Below are positions 35,373-37,057 of a DNA stretch of 37,057 nucleotides, piece by piece. The position numbers were made by a program, and so were the translations under genes. The stretch covers positions 1 through 37,057 of the forward strand of contig VFZX01000030.1 in assembly GCA_016871015.1 (NCBI GenBank), in the 5' to 3' direction. Source of the DNA: Acidobacteriota bacterium. GTDB taxonomy: Bacteria; Acidobacteriota; Terriglobia; Bryobacterales; Bryobacteraceae. The notes below the pieces were generated by a model. That model was given only the letters and a program-made list of their open reading frames with translations, searched no databases and was not told where the DNA came from. Every line of letters begins with the position of its first letter. The first letter of the stretch is position 1.

Positions 35373-36230
35373 CTAGTGCAGAGTCCGCAGCCTTTCATGT
35401 CGACTGATGATTTGTTGGATCCGGACGCCGTAGTTGCCCTCGACGACCACCACCTCACCCCGTGCGATCACGCAGTTGTTGACGATGATCTCGACGGGCT
35501 CGGCTACGGTCCGGTTGAGTTCGACGATTGAGCCTGAGGCGAGCTTGAGGACTTCCTTGAGCGGGAGGTGTGCCCGCCCAAACGACACGCTGACTGGAAG
35601 CTCGACATCGTAGAGCAGGTCCAGTGTGCGCGTGGTGGGACCTTCAGGGACGGTCTCGCAGGCTGTTTCCTTGGGGGTTGTTGGACTGGCTGCTGGACTG
35701 GACTCGCCCCTCTTTGGCGCCGCCGCCGGGCTTCCCGCAGGCGTCAGCGCCCGGGCGATTTGCTCGCTCCACTCGAGGAACACCGGACAGGGTCCCGAAC
35801 CAATCGAGAGGTGGAAAACAGTCACACTTCGGCCGGGCGGCGAGTCTTCTTTGCCGGTTCCCGCGTTCACTTCGCGACCCGCAAACCCGGTCAGGCCATG
35901 AGCGAGTCCGGCGAACGCCTGCTGGAGGATTTCTTGATAGGTGCTGCGCTGATCCTCGGGAGTCGAGTCGTCGATGCCCGCTCCACTGAGCACTTTCGCG
36001 CCGATCGCACTCCAAACCTGCGGCGGCGCGCCCACCCAAACGGCACACCCCGGCGCCAAATCGAACCCCTGCATCCACCAAAGGGTGTCGGGGGGGACCT
36101 CCGCGCCTTCCACCACGTGCTGGACTTGGGCGGCCTCCCCGGTCATGGCCTCTACCGACTGCTTGAGCCGGAGCGCCCACTCCTTGACGAACCATTGTTG
36201 TACGGTGCTCGATTCCGCGCCCGAGGGCAT
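35373..36230 (-). CDS. fliN: Flagellar motor switch protein FliN-like, with N-terminal extra domain
   Basis: A 285-residue protein. The C-terminal part (about 200-280) is the SpoA/FliN domain: LYDVELPVSVSFGRAHLPL, LKLASGSIVELNRTVAEPV and VIARGEVVVVEGNYGVRI. FliN stacks in the C-ring and takes part in rotation switching and export docking. The N-terminal 160 residues form a separate domain with QEILQQAFAGLAHGL, resembling the CheC-like middle domain of FliY/FliM, joined by a Pro/Ser/Ala/Thr-rich linker. FliN alone is usually about 100-140 residues, so this is a FliY-like long form. It begins 3 bases after the sigma factor stop. Confidence 0.85.
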   Translation of the reverse strand: MPSGAESSTVQQWFVKEWALRLKQSVEAMTGEAAQVQHVVEGAEVPPDTLWWMQGFDLAPGCAVWVGAPPQVWSAIGAKVLSGAGIDDSTPEDQRSTYQEILQQAFAGLAHGLTGFAGREVNAGTGKEDSPPGRSVTVFHLSIGSGPCPVFLEWSEQIARALTPAGSPAAAPKRGESSPAASPTTPKETACETVPEGPTTRTLDLLYDVELPVSVSFGRAHLPLKEVLKLASGSIVELNRTVAEPVEIIVNNCVIARGEVVVVEGNYGVRIQQIISRHERLRTLH

Positions 36231-36233
36231 AGC

Positions 36234-36968
36234 TTAGCGTCCCCGTTTCGGCGGCCATTTCTTTTCAATGAATGCCCGCAAGCGCAGGATTGCCTGCGAT
36301 TTGAGCTGCGACACCCGGCTCTCGTGCAGCTTGACGATGCGGGAGATCTCGCGCAGCGTCAACTCCTCGTGGTAGTAGAGAGCGAGAATCGTCTTTTCGA
36401 CGTACGGCATGCGACTGATTGCCTGGCTGAGCAGCCGCTCGAGTTCTGCCCGTTCGAGGATCCGGTTCGGCCACCCCTCCTCGTCGTCGGAGATGTACTT
36501 GAGCAGGTCCCGTCCCTCTTCGTCGGGCGAGTTTCCCTCGAGCCGCCCGATGTTGAGACCGCGAACATCCACCAGCCATTCGCGGTACTCCTCCATGGTG
36601 AGCCCCAACTCGCGCGCGATTTCTTCTTCGGAAGGAGCCCGTTGCTCGCGCTGTTCGATTGCCGCGATCGCAGCTTCAATCTGCTTGGACTTGCGCCGCT
36701 GCTGGCGCGGAGCCCAGTCCAGACCCCGCAGGCTGTCCAGGATCGCCCCGCGGATCTTATACTCAGCGTAGGTTTTCAGCTTGACATTATGGGACGGGTC
36801 GAAGTGATCGATCGCCGATATCAGACCCACTGTGCCGGTCGACACCAGGTCCTCCAGGCTTACGCTCTCCGGGAGCCTCTCGTGGATCCGGCGGGCGATC
36901 AATCGCACCTGCGGCAGGTGCTCGAGTATCAAACGCTCCCGCTCCTCCTGTGTGCGAACCGGAGACAT
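36234..36968 (-). CDS. fliA: RNA polymerase sigma factor, FliA/WhiG (sigma-28) type
   Basis: A 244-residue group 3 sigma factor from ATG 36968; TTG 36977 is an alternative start three codons earlier. Region 2 is EDLVSTGTVGLISAIDHFDP followed by TYAEYKIRGAILDSLRGLDW, which melts and reads the -10 element. Region 3 follows (APSEEEIARELGLTMEEY). Region 4 carries the -35-reading helix-turn-helix (LTLREISRIVKLHESRVSQL). This form directs late flagellar and chemotaxis genes. The next gene, a FliN-like motor protein, fits such a locus. No strong ribosome-binding site is seen for either start. Confidence 0.92.
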   Translation of the reverse strand: MSPVRTQEERERLILEHLPQVRLIARRIHERLPESVSLEDLVSTGTVGLISAIDHFDPSHNVKLKTYAEYKIRGAILDSLRGLDWAPRQQRRKSKQIEAAIAAIEQREQRAPSEEEIARELGLTMEEYREWLVDVRGLNIGRLEGNSPDEEGRDLLKYISDDEEGWPNRILERAELERLLSQAISRMPYVEKTILALYYHEELTLREISRIVKLHESRVSQLKSQAILRLRAFIEKKWPPKRGR

Positions 36969-37057
36969 CCTTGACAAGTGTGCCGGTGGGCGGTTGACAC
37001 AAACGAAGGGTAACCGGGGGACAGCGGTTAAGCTGGGGGATGCCCTGGCGAGAGGTG
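36969..37057. other. Upstream edge of the sigma factor gene
   Basis: The last 89 bases of the window contain no gene I can support. A preceding flagellar gene could end here on the minus strand, but its frame cannot be chosen. Two TTGACA strings on the plus strand lack a matching -10 within range. Confidence 0.3.

Noticed and set aside
35568-36974. Long plus-strand open frame over fliN and fliA
   Set aside because: It runs antisense through two well-identified genes and has no domain of its own.
36971-36999. Two TTGACA strings as sigma-70 -35 elements
   Set aside because: Both lie on the plus strand with no -10 at proper distance and no gene downstream in that direction within the window.

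Overview
The window is high-GC, densely packed bacterial DNA with genes on both strands. Export-signal-bearing quinoproteins, a Tat-type Gfo/Idh/MocA oxidoreductase, a HEAT-repeat protein, many ATGA/TGATG junctions and a large catabolic accessory block suggest a soil Acidobacteriota, probably of the Solibacter/Bryobacter type. This placement is inference from gene content; there is no marker gene. I saw no rRNA, tRNA or CRISPR array.

Left part (1-16.4 kb), accessory. It opens with two direct copies of a motif resembling insertion-sequence ends, then a Uma2-type nuclease gene whose end overlaps a hybrid sensor kinase. A minus-strand set follows (read right to left: class III aminotransferase, haloacid-dehalogenase-like hydrolase, Gfo/Idh/MocA oxidoreductase, sensor kinase). 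A plus-strand pair encodes a mannonate-dehydratase-like enolase-superfamily protein with an export signal and a double cupin. A TIM-barrel isomerase-like gene lies on the minus strand. Its promoter and first codons are partly duplicated just upstream of the next plus-strand set: alpha/beta hydrolase, amidohydrolase, soluble PQQ dehydrogenase, dihaem cytochrome c and a cytochrome c-PQQ dehydrogenase fusion. The last three look like an exported alcohol/aldehyde oxidation module feeding electrons into cytochromes. The block ends with a ParD-like antitoxin whose ParE partner survives only as about 12 codons.

Middle part (17.3-30.1 kb). A compact minus-strand complex I operon is read nuoA-C-D-E-F-G-H-J-K-L-M-N. 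It is colinear with the usual order, but nuoB and nuoI are absent, and NuoG carries an extra set of four cysteines suggesting an additional [4Fe-4S] cluster. A DUF5829-like gene follows nuoN.

Right part (30.2-37.1 kb), also minus strand. From the right edge come a sigma-28-type factor (FliA/WhiG), a FliN-like motor switch protein, a small membrane-anchored protein of flagellar-locus type, a Tat-exported Gfo/Idh/MocA oxidoreductase, a HEAT-repeat protein, and a gene of about 808 codons split by an exact 20-bp tandem duplication. This run continues into nuoA with only short gaps.

Most notable for follow-up: the missing nuoB/nuoI with the enlarged iron-sulfur set of NuoG, the slippage-broken 808-codon gene, the two quinoproteins with the Asp-x-Asp active-site signature linked to lanthanide use, a CX4CH haem motif, and the duplicated palindromic promoter at 9.2-9.4 kb.
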